From: Herbiconiux sp. SALV-R1
GTDB lineage: Bacteria; Actinomycetota; Actinomycetes; Actinomycetales; Microbacteriaceae
Assembly: GCF_013113715.1 (NCBI RefSeq)
Contig: NZ_CP053344.1
Coordinates: 1,054,001-1,118,000 of the forward strand
Length of the DNA stretch: 64,000 nt
Reading direction: 5' to 3'
Below, piece by piece: positions 16,427-24,376 of the stretch. The notes beneath the pieces are model-generated. The model saw nothing but the letters and a program-made list of their open reading frames with translations, did not search any database and was not told the DNA's origin. The translations under genes were made by a program, and so were the position numbers. Within the stretch, counting starts at the first letter, position 1; each line of letters starts with the position of its first letter.

Positions 16427-18079
16427 ATGTCGGTGCGGCTGTCGGTGCGGGTGCGGATTCTCGCGACCCTGCTGGCGGTCGCCGCCCTCGGCATGGTGGT
16501 CGCGGGTGCGACCGCCTACTTCGTGCAGCGCGAGCGGGTGCTGAGCGCTGTCGACGAGCGGCTCGTGCTGCTGGCGGGCGACGTCGGGACCGTCGCGGAC
16601 GAGGCGGTGATCGACGGGTTCGACAGCGGATCCGGGAGCGCGGTCGGCGGGTCGGGGAACTCGGGCGCGGGGTCGGGTGGCGGGGTGCTCGACGACGTGA
16701 TGACGGCGATCGTGCAGCGGGTGCGGCCGGGGGCGAACGAGTCGAGTCTCGGCATCATCGACGGGGTCGCTGCACTGAACCCGGGTGGCAGCGTCGACTT
16801 CAGGATCGATCGCGACGACGCCCTCGTCTCCCGCGTCGTCGAGGAGACCGCCGCAGGCGAGGTCGTGCGCGGCACCTTCACCGCGGCCGGCGGCCAGACC
16901 CTCCGCTACATCGCCGTGCCCGTCGAGGTCACGGGCGACGACCGCAGCGGCATCTTCGTCAGCGTCGTCGACCTGCGCGCCGAGCTGCGTCCGCTCACCG
17001 AGGCCTTCGCCACCTACGCGGTCATCGCCGCGGGAGCCCTCGTGGTCGTCGCCGTCGTCGGCTGGTTCGTCGCCGGGCGCCTGCTGAGGCCCATCAGGAG
17101 GTTGACGGATGCGGCCGACCGCATCAGCGCATCCGATCTGTCAGAGCGCATCCCGGTGGTGGGCAACGACGACATCTCGCAGCTCACGACGACGGTGAAC
17201 GGGATGCTCGACCGACTCGAGAGCGCCCTCACCGCCCAGAGGCAGCTGCTCGACGACGTCGGGCACGAACTCAAGACGCCGATCACGATCGTGCGCGGGC
17301 ACCTCGAGCTGGTCGACGTCGACGACCGCGTCGATGTCGCGGCGACCCGTGACCTCGCGGTCGACGAACTCGACCGCATGAACGGACTCGTCGACGACAT
17401 CGCGCGCCTCGCCTCCCTCGGGCGGGCCGGGGCGATCGTGCGCGAGCCGGTCGATGTGGGGGAGCTGACCGATCGCATCCTGGCGAAGGCGCGGGGGATC
17501 GGCGATGCGCGATGGATGCTGGCGGGGAGGGCCGAGGGCGTCGCGTCGCTCGACGCCGACCGCATCACGCAGGCGGTGCTGCAGCTCGCGGCGAACGCGG
17601 TGACGCACGGGGGTGCGGCGGGCCGGCCGATCGAGCTCGGGAGCGCCTGGGACGATGAGCGCACTCCTACGGACCTGCGGTTGTGGGTGCAAGACCATGG
17701 GCCCGGGGTGCCGCTCGAGGCGCAGTCGCGCATCTTCGAGCGATTTCAGCGGGTGCGGGGTGGGGGCGGTCGTGGCGCCTCAGGGTCGGGGCTCGGACTG
17801 GCGATCGTGGCGAGCATCGCCGCGGCCCACGGCGGCACCGTCTCGGTCGAGTCCGGCCCCGGCCGGGGCGCGCGGTTCACAGTGGCGGTGCCGGTGGGGG
17901 AGGCGGATGCTCGTGCTGGTGCTGGTGCTGGTGCTGGTGCTGGTGCTGGTGCTGGTGCTGGTCCTGGGGCAGGTGCTGGTGCTGGTGCCGGGGATGACGG
18001 GGCCGATGGTGAGGGCGCGGCACGCGCATCCGGTGCCCCGGTCGGGAACGAGGAATCGTCGGGAGGAGAGCGCGGATGA
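16427..18079 (+). CDS. Sensor histidine kinase of an OmpR-type two-component system
   Basis: A 550-residue membrane kinase. TM1 is at about residues 10-32, followed by an extracytoplasmic sensor of about 160 residues containing a Gly/Ser-rich loop. TM2 is at about 196-216, then a HAMP linker, and the phospho-acceptor H280 in DDVGHELKTPITIVRGHLEL. The catalytic domain shows an N-box (LAANAVTHGG), G1 (DHGPGV), F-box (IFERFQR) and G2 (GSGLGLAI). The C-terminus ends in an Ala-Gly repeat encoded by a GGTGCT hexanucleotide array and dispensable in homologues. GATAAT 6 nt before the ATG indicates a leaderless start. It is coupled by ATGA to the response-regulator gene. The likely stimulus is at the envelope, given the linked secreted proteins. 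Confidence 0.9.
   Translation: MSVRLSVRVRILATLLAVAALGMVVAGATAYFVQRERVLSAVDERLVLLAGDVGTVADEAVIDGFDSGSGSAVGGSGNSGAGSGGGVLDDVMTAIVQRVRPGANESSLGIIDGVAALNPGGSVDFRIDRDDALVSRVVEETAAGEVVRGTFTAAGGQTLRYIAVPVEVTGDDRSGIFVSVVDLRAELRPLTEAFATYAVIAAGALVVVAVVGWFVAGRLLRPIRRLTDAADRISASDLSERIPVVGNDDISQLTTTVNGMLDRLESALTAQRQLLDDVGHELKTPITIVRGHLELVDVDDRVDVAATRDLAVDELDRMNGLVDDIARLASLGRAGAIVREPVDVGELTDRILAKARGIGDARWMLAGRAEGVASLDADRITQAVLQLAANAVTHGGAAGRPIELGSAWDDERTPTDLRLWVQDHGPGVPLEAQSRIFERFQRVRGGGGRGASGSGLGLAIVASIAAAHGGTVSVESGPGRGARFTVAVPVGEADARAGAGAGAGAGAGAGAGPGAGAGAGAGDDGADGEGAARASGAPVGNEESSGGERG
17912..17989 (+). repeat. GGTGCT hexanucleotide repeat inside the kinase gene
   Basis: About a dozen tandem GGTGCT units with one interruption encode the Ala-Gly tail. 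Unit changes keep the frame, so the length can vary without inactivating the gene. Confidence 0.85.
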
Positions 18080-18732
18080 CGGGGATCTTGATCGCCGAAG
18101 ACGAGGAGCGCATCGCGTCGTTCGTGGCGAAGGGGCTGAGGGCGGCCGGGTTTCAGCCGACTGTCGTCACCAGCGGAACCGACGCGTTCGACTACGCCAT
18201 GACGGGCGACTTCGGGCTGCTGCTGCTCGACATCGGTCTGCCGGGGCTCGACGGGCTCGAGGTGATGCGACGGGTGAGGGCGGCGGGGTCGACGACGCCG
18301 GTCATCATCCTCACGGCGCGATCGGCGGTCGAGGACGTGCTGGCGAGCCTTGAGGGCGGGGCCAACGACTACATGGCGAAGCCGTTCCGGTTCGATGAGC
18401 TGCTGGCGCGCATCCGGTTGCGGTTGAACGATGCGGTGAACTCGCCGGAGACCGGGGTGGAGTGGGGTGGGCTGCGGCTCGACCTGCGGTCGCGGCGGGC
18501 TGTGGTGGAGGGGCGGCAGATCGACCTGTCGGCGCGCGAGTTCGCGCTGGCAGAGGAGTTCGTGAGGCACCCGGGTCAGATGCTGAGCCGCGAGCAGCTG
18601 CTGAGCCGGGTGTGGGGGTTCGACTTCGATCCCGGATCCAACGTCGTCGACGTCTACGTCGGGTACCTGCGGCAGAAGCTCGGCGCCGCGCGCATCGAGA
18701 CAGTGCGGGGAATGGGGTACCGGCTGGTGTGA
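18076..18732 (+). CDS. OmpR/PhoB-family response regulator
   Basis: A 218-residue protein. The receiver domain has the acidic pair E8/D9, phospho-acceptor D52 in LLLLDIGLPGLDG and the conserved Lys in NDYMAKPF. The C-terminal winged helix (about 125-218) contains DLSAREFALAEEFVRHPGQ and the recognition segment SNVVDVYVGYLRQKLG, and ends in VRGMGYRLV. It is the partner of the upstream kinase (ATGA overlap). Candidate targets in the window are the three TRAGAGRNYTCTCAT motifs upstream of the kinase gene and the two secreted-protein genes, which would mean autoregulation plus control of its neighbours. A 56-bp palindromic element lies 28 nt beyond the stop. Confidence 0.93.
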   Translation: MTGILIAEDEERIASFVAKGLRAAGFQPTVVTSGTDAFDYAMTGDFGLLLLDIGLPGLDGLEVMRRVRAAGSTTPVIILTARSAVEDVLASLEGGANDYMAKPFRFDELLARIRLRLNDAVNSPETGVEWGGLRLDLRSRRAVVEGRQIDLSAREFALAEEFVRHPGQMLSREQLLSRVWGFDFDPGSNVVDVYVGYLRQKLGAARIETVRGMGYRLV

Positions 18733-18760
18733 GGCGCTTTGCCGCTTTTGCGGGTGCGGT

Positions 18761-18816
18761 TTCTTACGGACAAAGTCCGTCTGAACGTAGGTTCAGACGG
18801 ACTTTGTGCGTCAGAA
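18761..18816. repeat. 56-bp palindromic element, copy 2
   Basis: The left arm begins TTCTTACGGACAAAGTCCGT and continues to CTGAAC. A 4-nt centre follows, then GTTCAGACGGACTTTGTGCG and TCAGAA. It is a near-perfect inverted repeat, 28 nt after the response-regulator stop. Confidence 0.85.
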
Positions 18817-18880
18817 AGTTGGTGGCGGGGTGGTCGGCCGCTGAGCGAGGCTAGTCGTCGGAGTTGCTGTCGTCGGTGCC

Positions 18881-19558
18881 TCAGCTACCCGGGTGGTCGT
18901 CGCCCGCGGTGTTGCGGCTGGAGTCGTCGGTGCTGCCGTCGTCATCGCCGTGGCGACCCCCGTGGTGGGAGTCGTCGTCGTTACCGCCGTGTCGGCCCGA
19001 GTCGTCGGCGTTGTCGTCGCCGCCGCGGCCGGGGCCCCCGCGGTTGCCGCCATGGTCGTCGGGGTGCGGGGTGTCGTCCGCCGCGGGGCCAGCTGGCGCC
19101 GGGGCGGCGGGGTCGGCCGGCGCGGGGGGAGCCGGCGGGGCGGCGGGCGCGGACGCGCCGGGGCCGGCGGGGGTCGCATCGTCACCCGGAGCGGGAGCAG
19201 GCGCGGCGGGCGCGGCCGGCGGCTTCACCGTGCCGTCGGACGGGTTGTCGTCGGGATGCGGGTTGTCGTCGCCGGGCGCCGCGGCCGGCGGGGAGGGTCG
19301 CGACGATGGCGTGGGCGGGGTCGGGCTGGCGCTCGGCGTCCCGGTGGGGGCGACCAACGATGGCGTCGGGCTCGGCGAGCCCACGTCGTCGCTGCCCACC
19401 CGGTCGCCACCGCGATCGTCGACGACCGCCGCGGGCGTCGAGTCGGGCCCGGGCAATGACGCCGCGGATGCTGCGGCCACGCCGGCCGCCCCGGCGATGA
19501 GTCCTGCGGCTATCGCCGCGGTGGTGATGATCTTCGAGCGCTTGGTCTGCAGAGGCAC
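18881..19558 (-). CDS. Secreted low-complexity Pro/Asp/His-rich protein
   Basis: A 225-residue predicted secreted protein. A signal peptide covers residues 1 to about 33 (KRSKIITTAAIAAGLIAGAAG, then AAASAAS). The rest is Pro/Ala/Ser/Thr-rich and ends in an Asp/His/Gly-rich tail (HPDDHGG, DDDSHHGG). No catalytic motif is visible; the Asp/His tail could bind metal ions. GTG start with AAGGAC 6 nt upstream. The in-frame codons after the TGA stop continue the same acidic composition (GTDDSNSDD) to a TAG at 18851, so the protein may be newly shortened. It has the same architecture as the next protein (19859-20194) and shares its upstream motif, so the two are probably paralogues under the adjacent two-component system. 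Confidence 0.65.
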   Translation of the reverse strand: MPLQTKRSKIITTAAIAAGLIAGAAGVAAASAASLPGPDSTPAAVVDDRGGDRVGSDDVGSPSPTPSLVAPTGTPSASPTPPTPSSRPSPPAAAPGDDNPHPDDNPSDGTVKPPAAPAAPAPAPGDDATPAGPGASAPAAPPAPPAPADPAAPAPAGPAADDTPHPDDHGGNRGGPGRGGDDNADDSGRHGGNDDDSHHGGRHGDDDGSTDDSSRNTAGDDHPGS

Positions 19559-19655
19559 GATGAGTCCTTCGGTCGGCCCGCCTGGGGCAGGGATAACGGG
19601 GCGGATGCCCTGAACCCACCCTCCCCACCGGCCCTAAGACCCTCCGAAGCCCACG

Positions 19656-19670
19656 ATGAGAGCTCTCTCA
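19656..19670 (-). promoter_or_regulatory. Putative response-regulator box upstream of the secreted-protein gene
   Basis: In gene orientation TGAGAGAGCTCTCAT, 97 nt before the GTG, same orientation and near-identical to the boxes at 16367 and 20249. The rest of the roughly 300-bp stretch 19559-19858 holds no gene that I can support. Confidence 0.6.
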
Positions 19671-19858
19671 CCCTGGACCCACCGGAAAAGCGGCCCCTTG
19701 CTGGACTCATAGACGGCGCAAATGCGTGCAGGCAGCATCGGGCTATATCGCCGGAAACACTCACGCAGTTACTGCCGGGTTGGCGAGCTGGCGACCCCAA
19801 CGTCCTTGCGCATCCGTCGCTGAACTCAGCACCGGGTGAAGGTGGGTGCCGGCGACGG

Positions 19859-20194
19859 TCAGTCGTCGTCGCCTCCGCCGGGGCCGCTGTTGTCGTCTTT
19901 GCCGGGGCGGTCGCCGCCGTGATCGTCGACGGGTACAGGCGGAGGGTCGGGAACGACGACGGCGCCGGTCGGTGTCGGAAGGGGCGCTGGAGTCGCAGGC
20001 GCCTGCCCGTCGGAGGGCGGGGTCGGGATGCTGGTCACCGCATCCGTCTCGATCACCACCGCCGAGACCCCCACGCTCTCCCCGCTGCGATCGGGCAGCG
20101 CATTCGCCGCGATGAGCGCCGACCCCAGCACGACCCCGCCCACCACCGCGACACCGATGGCGGTGACGGCCAGGACGCGGCGACTGCGGGGCAT
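19859..20194 (-). CDS. Small secreted/membrane-anchored Pro/Asp-rich protein
   Basis: A 111-residue protein. The N-terminus MPRSRRVLAVTAIGVAVVGG continues hydrophobic to about residue 30, acting as a signal peptide or membrane anchor. A short Thr/Pro linker follows and the tail DDHGGDRPGKDDNSGPGGGDDD is acidic. It resembles the 225-residue neighbour in architecture. GAGAGGAAC precedes the ATG at a normal spacing. Transcription likely depends on the upstream TAAGAGATCTCTCAT box. No function is recognised; a role at the cell envelope, perhaps in cation or antimicrobial-peptide handling, would fit the charge pattern but is only a guess. Confidence 0.6.
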   Translation of the reverse strand: MPRSRRVLAVTAIGVAVVGGVVLGSALIAANALPDRSGESVGVSAVVIETDAVTSIPTPPSDGQAPATPAPLPTPTGAVVVPDPPPVPVDDHGGDRPGKDDNSGPGGGDDD

Positions 20195-20213
20195 GAGGTT
20201 CCTCTCGGTGGGC

Positions 20214-20263
20214 TCTATCCATTCTCGCTCGCCCCGGCGCGGCCGGGGATGAGAGATCTCTTA
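20214..20263 (-). promoter_or_regulatory. Promoter of the small secreted-protein gene with response-regulator box
   Basis: TAAGAGATCTCTCAT (20263 down to 20249) is followed by a CCCCGGC-CGC-GCCGGGG hairpin and a GATAGA -10-like hexamer about 29 nt further on, a spacing close to the 33 nt seen at the kinase promoter. Confidence 0.55.
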
Positions 20264-20293
20264 GGTGGATTTCGACGCGTCTGTCCACCGCAT

Positions 20294-20322
20294 CATCTGA
20301 TAAACTGATATATCATCAGGTG
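20294..20322. promoter_or_regulatory. AT-rich operator-like region upstream of the XRE gene
   Basis: CATCTGAT and ATCAGGTG form an inverted repeat with one mismatch around the palindrome GATATATC. The local AT content is far above its surroundings, as at many antitoxin promoters. Confidence 0.5.
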
Positions 20323-20367
20323 ATATTTTGATTCACACGTAAACTTAGAGGCCCTAGGAGAGGATCC

Positions 20368-20943
20368 ATGCCTGTTCGAACACTCATTCGCGGAGTCCGT
20401 CGGCGCCTCGGGATGAGTCAGAGTGAGTTGAGCGTAAGGTCTGGTGTCGCTGGATCGTCGCTTTCTCAGATCGAGAGCGGCCAGCGCGTGCCCACGCTCG
20501 AGACCGTCGAGCGTCTTCTGTCATCGATCGGTCACCGTCTGATCGCCATCCCTACGACCCGGGCAGACGTGGCCGGCACGGCTGCGGCGATCGCCGACTC
20601 CGAGCGGGCCGGTCGACCTGACGACGCGTTCCGGCACTTCATTCAACTCAGCGACAATCTCGCAGCCGAGCATGCCGACCTTCGCTTCGCACTCGCTCTC
20701 GTCGAACCCGAGCCGACCGGGGTGAAGCACTGGGATGCCGCGCTCGCTGCGCTCGTGGACTATCGCCTCCGCGAAGAAGGGCTGCCGTTGCCCGCTTGGG
20801 CGAGGGATCCCGAGCGGCGGCTCAAGCGGTCGTGGACGATCAACGCGGGCACCTACGTCGTGCCCGTCGATCGGGAGCAGGTGCCCCCCGAGTTTCTGAA
20901 CCGAGGCGTCTTGGTCGACGCCGTGACCCTGGCGAGCGTCTGA
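20368..20943 (+). CDS. XRE-family HTH regulator, antitoxin-like
   Basis: A 191-residue protein. The N-terminal HTH_XRE domain (residues about 5-62) includes LGMSQSELSVRSGVAGSSLSQIESGQRVPT, and the rest is an alpha/beta region of about 125 residues not assigned to a family (ADLRFALALVEPEPTG, LKRSWTINAGTYVVP). GGAGAGGATCC precedes the ATG. It is separated by 1 nt from the nucleotidyltransferase gene, so the two form an HTH/AbiEii-like pair in which the regulator comes first. Its reading frame is intact although the partner gene is broken, a common end state once the toxin is lost and the antitoxin or regulator persists. Confidence 0.75.
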   Translation: MPVRTLIRGVRRRLGMSQSELSVRSGVAGSSLSQIESGQRVPTLETVERLLSSIGHRLIAIPTTRADVAGTAAAIADSERAGRPDDAFRHFIQLSDNLAAEHADLRFALALVEPEPTGVKHWDAALAALVDYRLREEGLPLPAWARDPERRLKRSWTINAGTYVVPVDREQVPPEFLNRGVLVDAVTLASV

Positions 20944-20944
20944 G

Positions 20945-21502
20945 ATGACGCTCGGCCGTGACGACCTGGTCGACGGGTTGCGAGATGTCGTTGGGCGACT
21001 GCGCGAACGCGGCGCGCCGTGTGGGATACGGATTGTCGGCGGGGCCGCCCTGTCGCTCCGCTACTTCGACCGTCGCACGACCGAAGACATCGATGCGAAG
21101 ATCCATCCTTCCGAAGCGACGACGGTGATCGCCGAGGAGATCGCATCGGAACGGGGCTGGCCGATCGATTGGTTGAACAGCAACGCGAGTCAATTCGTGC
21201 CGATCGTGTGGGATGAATAGGAAGCGCTCTACGACGACGGCCAGGTGAGTGTGTGGGTGGCGTCCGCCTCGATGCTGCTGGCCATGAAGTTGAGGGCCAG
21301 CAGACCCGGCCGCGATGACGACGACATCGCGAAGCTTCTGGTCATCTGCGGAGTGAGGGACGTTGAGTCTGCTGAGCGCCACTTCGAGGAGTTCTACCCG
21401 GGGGAGGTGCTCAGCGATCGGGCTCTGAAAGTGCTCGGCGTCATCCTCGGCACCGGACTGCCGTCGCGACCCGCCGTGCCGGAGCGGCCGGTGCTGGGGT
21501 GA
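20945..21502 (+). pseudogene. AbiEii-like nucleotidyltransferase gene interrupted by an in-frame TAG
   Basis: Codons 1-91 encode a nucleotidyltransferase start with IRIVGGAALSLRYFDRRTTEDIDAKI: the GG-A-L motif followed by R-x-T-x-D-x-D. Codon 92 is TAG (21218-21220). The same frame then continues without shift for 93 more codons (EALYDDGQVSVWVASASMLL, then AMKLRAS...DDIAKLL), which match the C-terminal half of such toxins, where MKLxAxR and DxxDI are conserved. A single amber mutation therefore splits a 185-codon gene. It follows the XRE regulator gene by 1 nt. Suppression, or use of the second half from internal GTG codons, is possible but unsupported. Confidence 0.8.
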
Positions 21503-21559
21503 GGGGCGTCGGGGAGATCGACGGGTGCTGGTGAAGTGGCGGGGTGGTTGGATGGGGGC

Positions 21560-21955
21560 ATGGGTGAGGAGATCATTCCCGCGGAGTACGCGGAGCTGCT
21601 GGAGCAGGCGAACTACGGGCACCTCGGCACGATCAGGCCCGACGACACGGTGCAGGTGAACCCGATGTGGTTCCTGCGCGACGGCGACACGCTGCGGTTC
21701 ACGCACACCACGAAGCGGGCGAAGTTCCGCAACCTGCAGCACAACCCGTCGATGAGTCTGTCGGTGATCGATCCGGAGAACCCGTTCCGCTACATCGAGG
21801 TGCGGGGGAGGCTGATCGCTGTGGAACCCGACCCGACGGGGGCGTTCTACGTGGTGCTCGGCAAACGGTACGGCAACCCGGAGCAGACGCCGCCGCCCGA
21901 CTCGGCCGACCGGGTGGTGCTCGTCATGAGCATCGAGAAGACGACGTCGCAGTAA
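21560..21955 (+). CDS. PPOX-class F420-dependent oxidoreductase
   Basis: A 131-residue split-barrel flavin/deazaflavin protein. Characteristic segments are YAELLEQANYGHLGTIRPDDTVQVNPMWF, RFTHTTKRAKFRNLQHNP (the phosphate-binding Lys/Arg-rich strand) and YIEVRGRLIAVEPDP. Actinobacterial members bind F420H2 and reduce diverse substrates. The ATG at MGEEIIP was taken because the conserved region begins there; the in-frame GTG eight codons upstream adds only unconserved residues. It is monocistronic, converges with the LacI gene and shares with it a GC hairpin at the 3' ends. Confidence 0.85.
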   Translation: MGEEIIPAEYAELLEQANYGHLGTIRPDDTVQVNPMWFLRDGDTLRFTHTTKRAKFRNLQHNPSMSLSVIDPENPFRYIEVRGRLIAVEPDPTGAFYVVLGKRYGNPEQTPPPDSADRVVLVMSIEKTTSQ

Positions 21956-21982
21956 CGCGAGCGGGCGGGCGTCAACCGCACC

Positions 21983-22011
21983 GAGCGGCCGGGGCGCAGG
22001 CGGCGCCGCTC
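21983..22011. terminator. Hairpin between convergent PPOX and LacI genes
   Basis: GAGCGGC / GCCGCTC arms with a 15-nt loop reach into the LacI stop codon. It could end transcripts from both sides. Confidence 0.4.
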
Positions 22012-23083
22012 AGCGCTCCGAGCCGCGCAACACGAGCGTCGTCGGCAGTACGGTGGTGCCGCTCCCCGTTGGGGCGGAGCCAGTGAGCCGCGCGAGCACC
22101 GCTCGCGCCGCTGTCTCGCCCATGAGCGACACGTCTTGGGCGACGACCGAGACCGCAGGGCGCACGAGAGGTGCCGCCTCGAAGTCGTCGAAGCCGACGA
22201 GGGGGAGACGCGATCCGGCGTGGGTGAAGGCGTCGAGCGCTCCGATCGCCGAGCGGTTGTTGGCTGCGAAGACAGCGTCGATACGGTCGGAGCCGAGGAG
22301 CGCCGTGACGATCGCCGCCGCCTCCACAGCCGTGTGGGCCGAGGTGTCGACGAATGCCGCATCCGTACCGTCCACCCCGTCACCCCACCCCTCGAGCGCC
22401 CGACGGTACCCGACCAGGCGCTCGCGCATCGTGTAGAGCTCGATCGAGTCGCCGAGGAACAGGATGCGGCGCGCCCCGCCCTCGAGGAGCGCCCGCGTCG
22501 CGTTCTCGGCACCCCCCGCGTTGTCGGCGAGCACCGTCTCGACGAAGGAGGCGGCGAGGGTGGCCCCGGGCGCCGCCGCCGCATCCCGCACCGGCGGTTC
22601 AGCCGCCGCAGCCGCCACCGGCCGGTCGATCGCCACGATCGGCACCACCGCCGAGGCCGCCGCGGCCCACGCTCCGTCGTCGCGGCGCGGCGGAGCCACG
22701 ATCAGCCCGTCGACGCGCTGCGCGATGAGGCGGTCGACGAGCAGGCGGTGACGCTCGCCGTCCTCCTCCGAGCTCACGGTCACGAGCAGGTACCCGTTCT
22801 CGCTGCACACCCGCTCGACTGCACGCGCGAGCACCGACCAGTAGGGGTTCGCGAGGTCGCTGATGACGAGCCCCACCACCTTCGCCGAACGACCCGGCCG
22901 GATGCTCGCCGCCGCCAGGTTGTGTCGGTACCCCAGCGAGACGATGGCATCCGAGATGCGCTGCGCCAGCACCGGGTCGATGTTGGTGGCGCCGTTCACG
23001 TGCCGCGACACCGTTTTCAGGGCGACGCCCGCCGCGGCCGCCACGTCTTTCATGGTGGGCGGTCGGGCGGGCATGGAGTTCAT
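22010..23083 (-). CDS. LacI-family transcriptional regulator
   Basis: A 357-residue regulator. The HTH and hinge read MKDVAAAAGVALKTVSRHVN near residue 11, then NIDPVLAQRISDAIVSLGYRHN. The effector domain of periplasmic-binding fold follows, with GLVISDLANPYWSVLARAVE, FAANNRSAIGAL and LVGFDDFEAAP. The start overlaps the kinase stop as ATGA, so both are made from one mRNA. A likely operator is the palindrome GACAACGTTGTC in the divergent promoter upstream of the kinase, which would make it a local, sugar-released repressor of the flanking kinase and aldolase genes. An Ala-rich insertion lies near residue 160. Confidence 0.92.
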   Translation of the reverse strand: MNSMPARPPTMKDVAAAAGVALKTVSRHVNGATNIDPVLAQRISDAIVSLGYRHNLAAASIRPGRSAKVVGLVISDLANPYWSVLARAVERVCSENGYLLVTVSSEEDGERHRLLVDRLIAQRVDGLIVAPPRRDDGAWAAAASAVVPIVAIDRPVAAAAAEPPVRDAAAAPGATLAASFVETVLADNAGGAENATRALLEGGARRILFLGDSIELYTMRERLVGYRRALEGWGDGVDGTDAAFVDTSAHTAVEAAAIVTALLGSDRIDAVFAANNRSAIGALDAFTHAGSRLPLVGFDDFEAAPLVRPAVSVVAQDVSLMGETAARAVLARLTGSAPTGSGTTVLPTTLVLRGSER

Positions 23084-24240
23084 CGTGTCGGCCGAACGCC
23101 GCCAGCGCCGTGCGACGCGCCGGAAGCGGCGGCCCCCGAATCCGCTCCGGTGGGGTCGACCGCCGCCGCGGCAGCCGCCGCCCCGCCCCGACCGAAGAGT
23201 TCCCCCGCCACCGGCAGAATCTCCCGCATCACCTCCGGCGTCGGCCGCCGCCCCGAGATCACCGCAGCCGCCGCCGCTGTGGCCAGGTGCGCGGCCACTG
23301 CGGGAGTCGCCCCGCGCGCGATCCCGAACAGCAGCCCCGCGGTCGACGCATCGCCGGCCCCGTTGGTCGTCTCGACCCGAGACACCGCGACGGGTCGCAC
23401 CCGCAGGGACACGTCGGCCCAGCGGTCGGCGAGGGATGCGAGCATCCGCCCGCCTTCGGCGAGCCGCGCGGCAGATGCCGTGCGCAGCAGCAGTCCCTCC
23501 GAGCCGGCCGAGATCGCGACCACCGCAGCCCCCCACGACAGCAGCACGTCGGCGTACTCGGCGGCCGCCCGCGCCGGCGGCAGCGGCGGGATGCCGAGCG
23601 CGGGCCCGAGCGCCGAGGTGAGGTCGTCGAGACTCGGGCTCATGATGTCGGTCACCGCCGCTGCCCGCCGCAGGATCGCCTCCCAGTCCACCCCGCCCAC
23701 CTCCGACGTGGGGTCGACGACGGCGAGGTCGAGGGAGGTGGTGGCGCCGCGCATCCGTGCCGTCGACAGCACCGCCTCGAGCGGCGCACCTCCGTCGGCG
23801 AGCAGCGCGGGCAGCAGCGGGGGATAGCCGAGGTGCAACAGCTCGGCCTCGCCGACGTCGAGCTGCGAGCCCGTGAACACAGCGTTCGCGCCGGTGTGGT
23901 GCCAGAAGGTGCGGTCGTGTCCGGCCGGCTCGAGCACGAGGCTGTACGAGGTGGCGCGCCCCTCGGTGACGTGCAGGTCGGCCTCCACCTCCGGCCGGCG
24001 CGACAGCGTGTCGGCGACGATGCGCCCGAGCTCGTCGTCGCCCACCGTCGAGTGCAGCGACACGGATGCGCCGAGATCGGCGAGCGCCAGCCCCGTGTTG
24101 GCGACGCACCCGCCGAGCGAGATGCCGATCGGCCCCACGTCGATGAGCCGCCCCGGGTCGAGGCGGGCGCTCGGGCCGAGCTCCGGCGCCAGGTCGAGGC
24201 AGATGTGCCCCGCCACCACGATCGTGCCGTGTGCGCTCAT
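23080..24240 (-). CDS. PfkB-family carbohydrate kinase
   Basis: A 386-residue ribokinase-type kinase. Seen are the N-terminal VVAGHICLDLAPEL, the substrate-site GG in ISLGGCVANTGLALADLGAS and the C-terminal signature VETTNGAGDASTAGLLFGIA with the catalytic Asp of GAGD. It would phosphorylate a sugar or sugar acid at the primary hydroxyl. A Gly/Ala/Ser-rich tail follows. GAGGAGGA lies 8 nt before the ATG. It is coupled by ATGA to the LacI gene and divergent from the DhnA-type aldolase and Gfo/Idh/MocA genes, forming one catabolic module. The substrate is unknown. Confidence 0.88.
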   Translation of the reverse strand: MSAHGTIVVAGHICLDLAPELGPSARLDPGRLIDVGPIGISLGGCVANTGLALADLGASVSLHSTVGDDELGRIVADTLSRRPEVEADLHVTEGRATSYSLVLEPAGHDRTFWHHTGANAVFTGSQLDVGEAELLHLGYPPLLPALLADGGAPLEAVLSTARMRGATTSLDLAVVDPTSEVGGVDWEAILRRAAAVTDIMSPSLDDLTSALGPALGIPPLPPARAAAEYADVLLSWGAAVVAISAGSEGLLLRTASAARLAEGGRMLASLADRWADVSLRVRPVAVSRVETTNGAGDASTAGLLFGIARGATPAVAAHLATAAAAAVISGRRPTPEVMREILPVAGELFGRGGAAAAAAAVDPTGADSGAAASGASHGAGGVRPTR

Positions 24241-24282
24241 GCGCGTGTCCTCCTCGTCGAGCCACTTGCCGGGACCCCGGCT

Positions 24283-24296
24283 AGACAACGTTGTCT
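24283..24296. promoter_or_regulatory. LacI-type operator (palindrome) between kinase and aldolase genes
   Basis: AGACAACGTTGTCT is a perfect 14-bp palindrome with the central CG typical of LacI operators. A GTAATAC -10-like element for the minus-strand gene lies just beside it. The core is identical to the site at 31780-31791. Confidence 0.75.
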
Positions 24297-24376
24297 CACG
24301 GGTATTACTGTGACACATCGAGGGGGTTCGACAAAACCCCGACCGACGACATCTTCCATGATCTGGAGCCACCGCA

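Noticed and set aside
17912-17989. Phase-variable switch in the sensor kinase
   Set aside because: The repeat unit is six bases, so gain or loss keeps the reading frame and only changes an Ala-Gly tail.
21245-21502. Separate 85-codon gene after the nucleotidyltransferase fragment
   Set aside because: It is in the same frame as the upstream fragment, starts at a GTG without a ribosome-binding site and reads as the missing C-terminal half.
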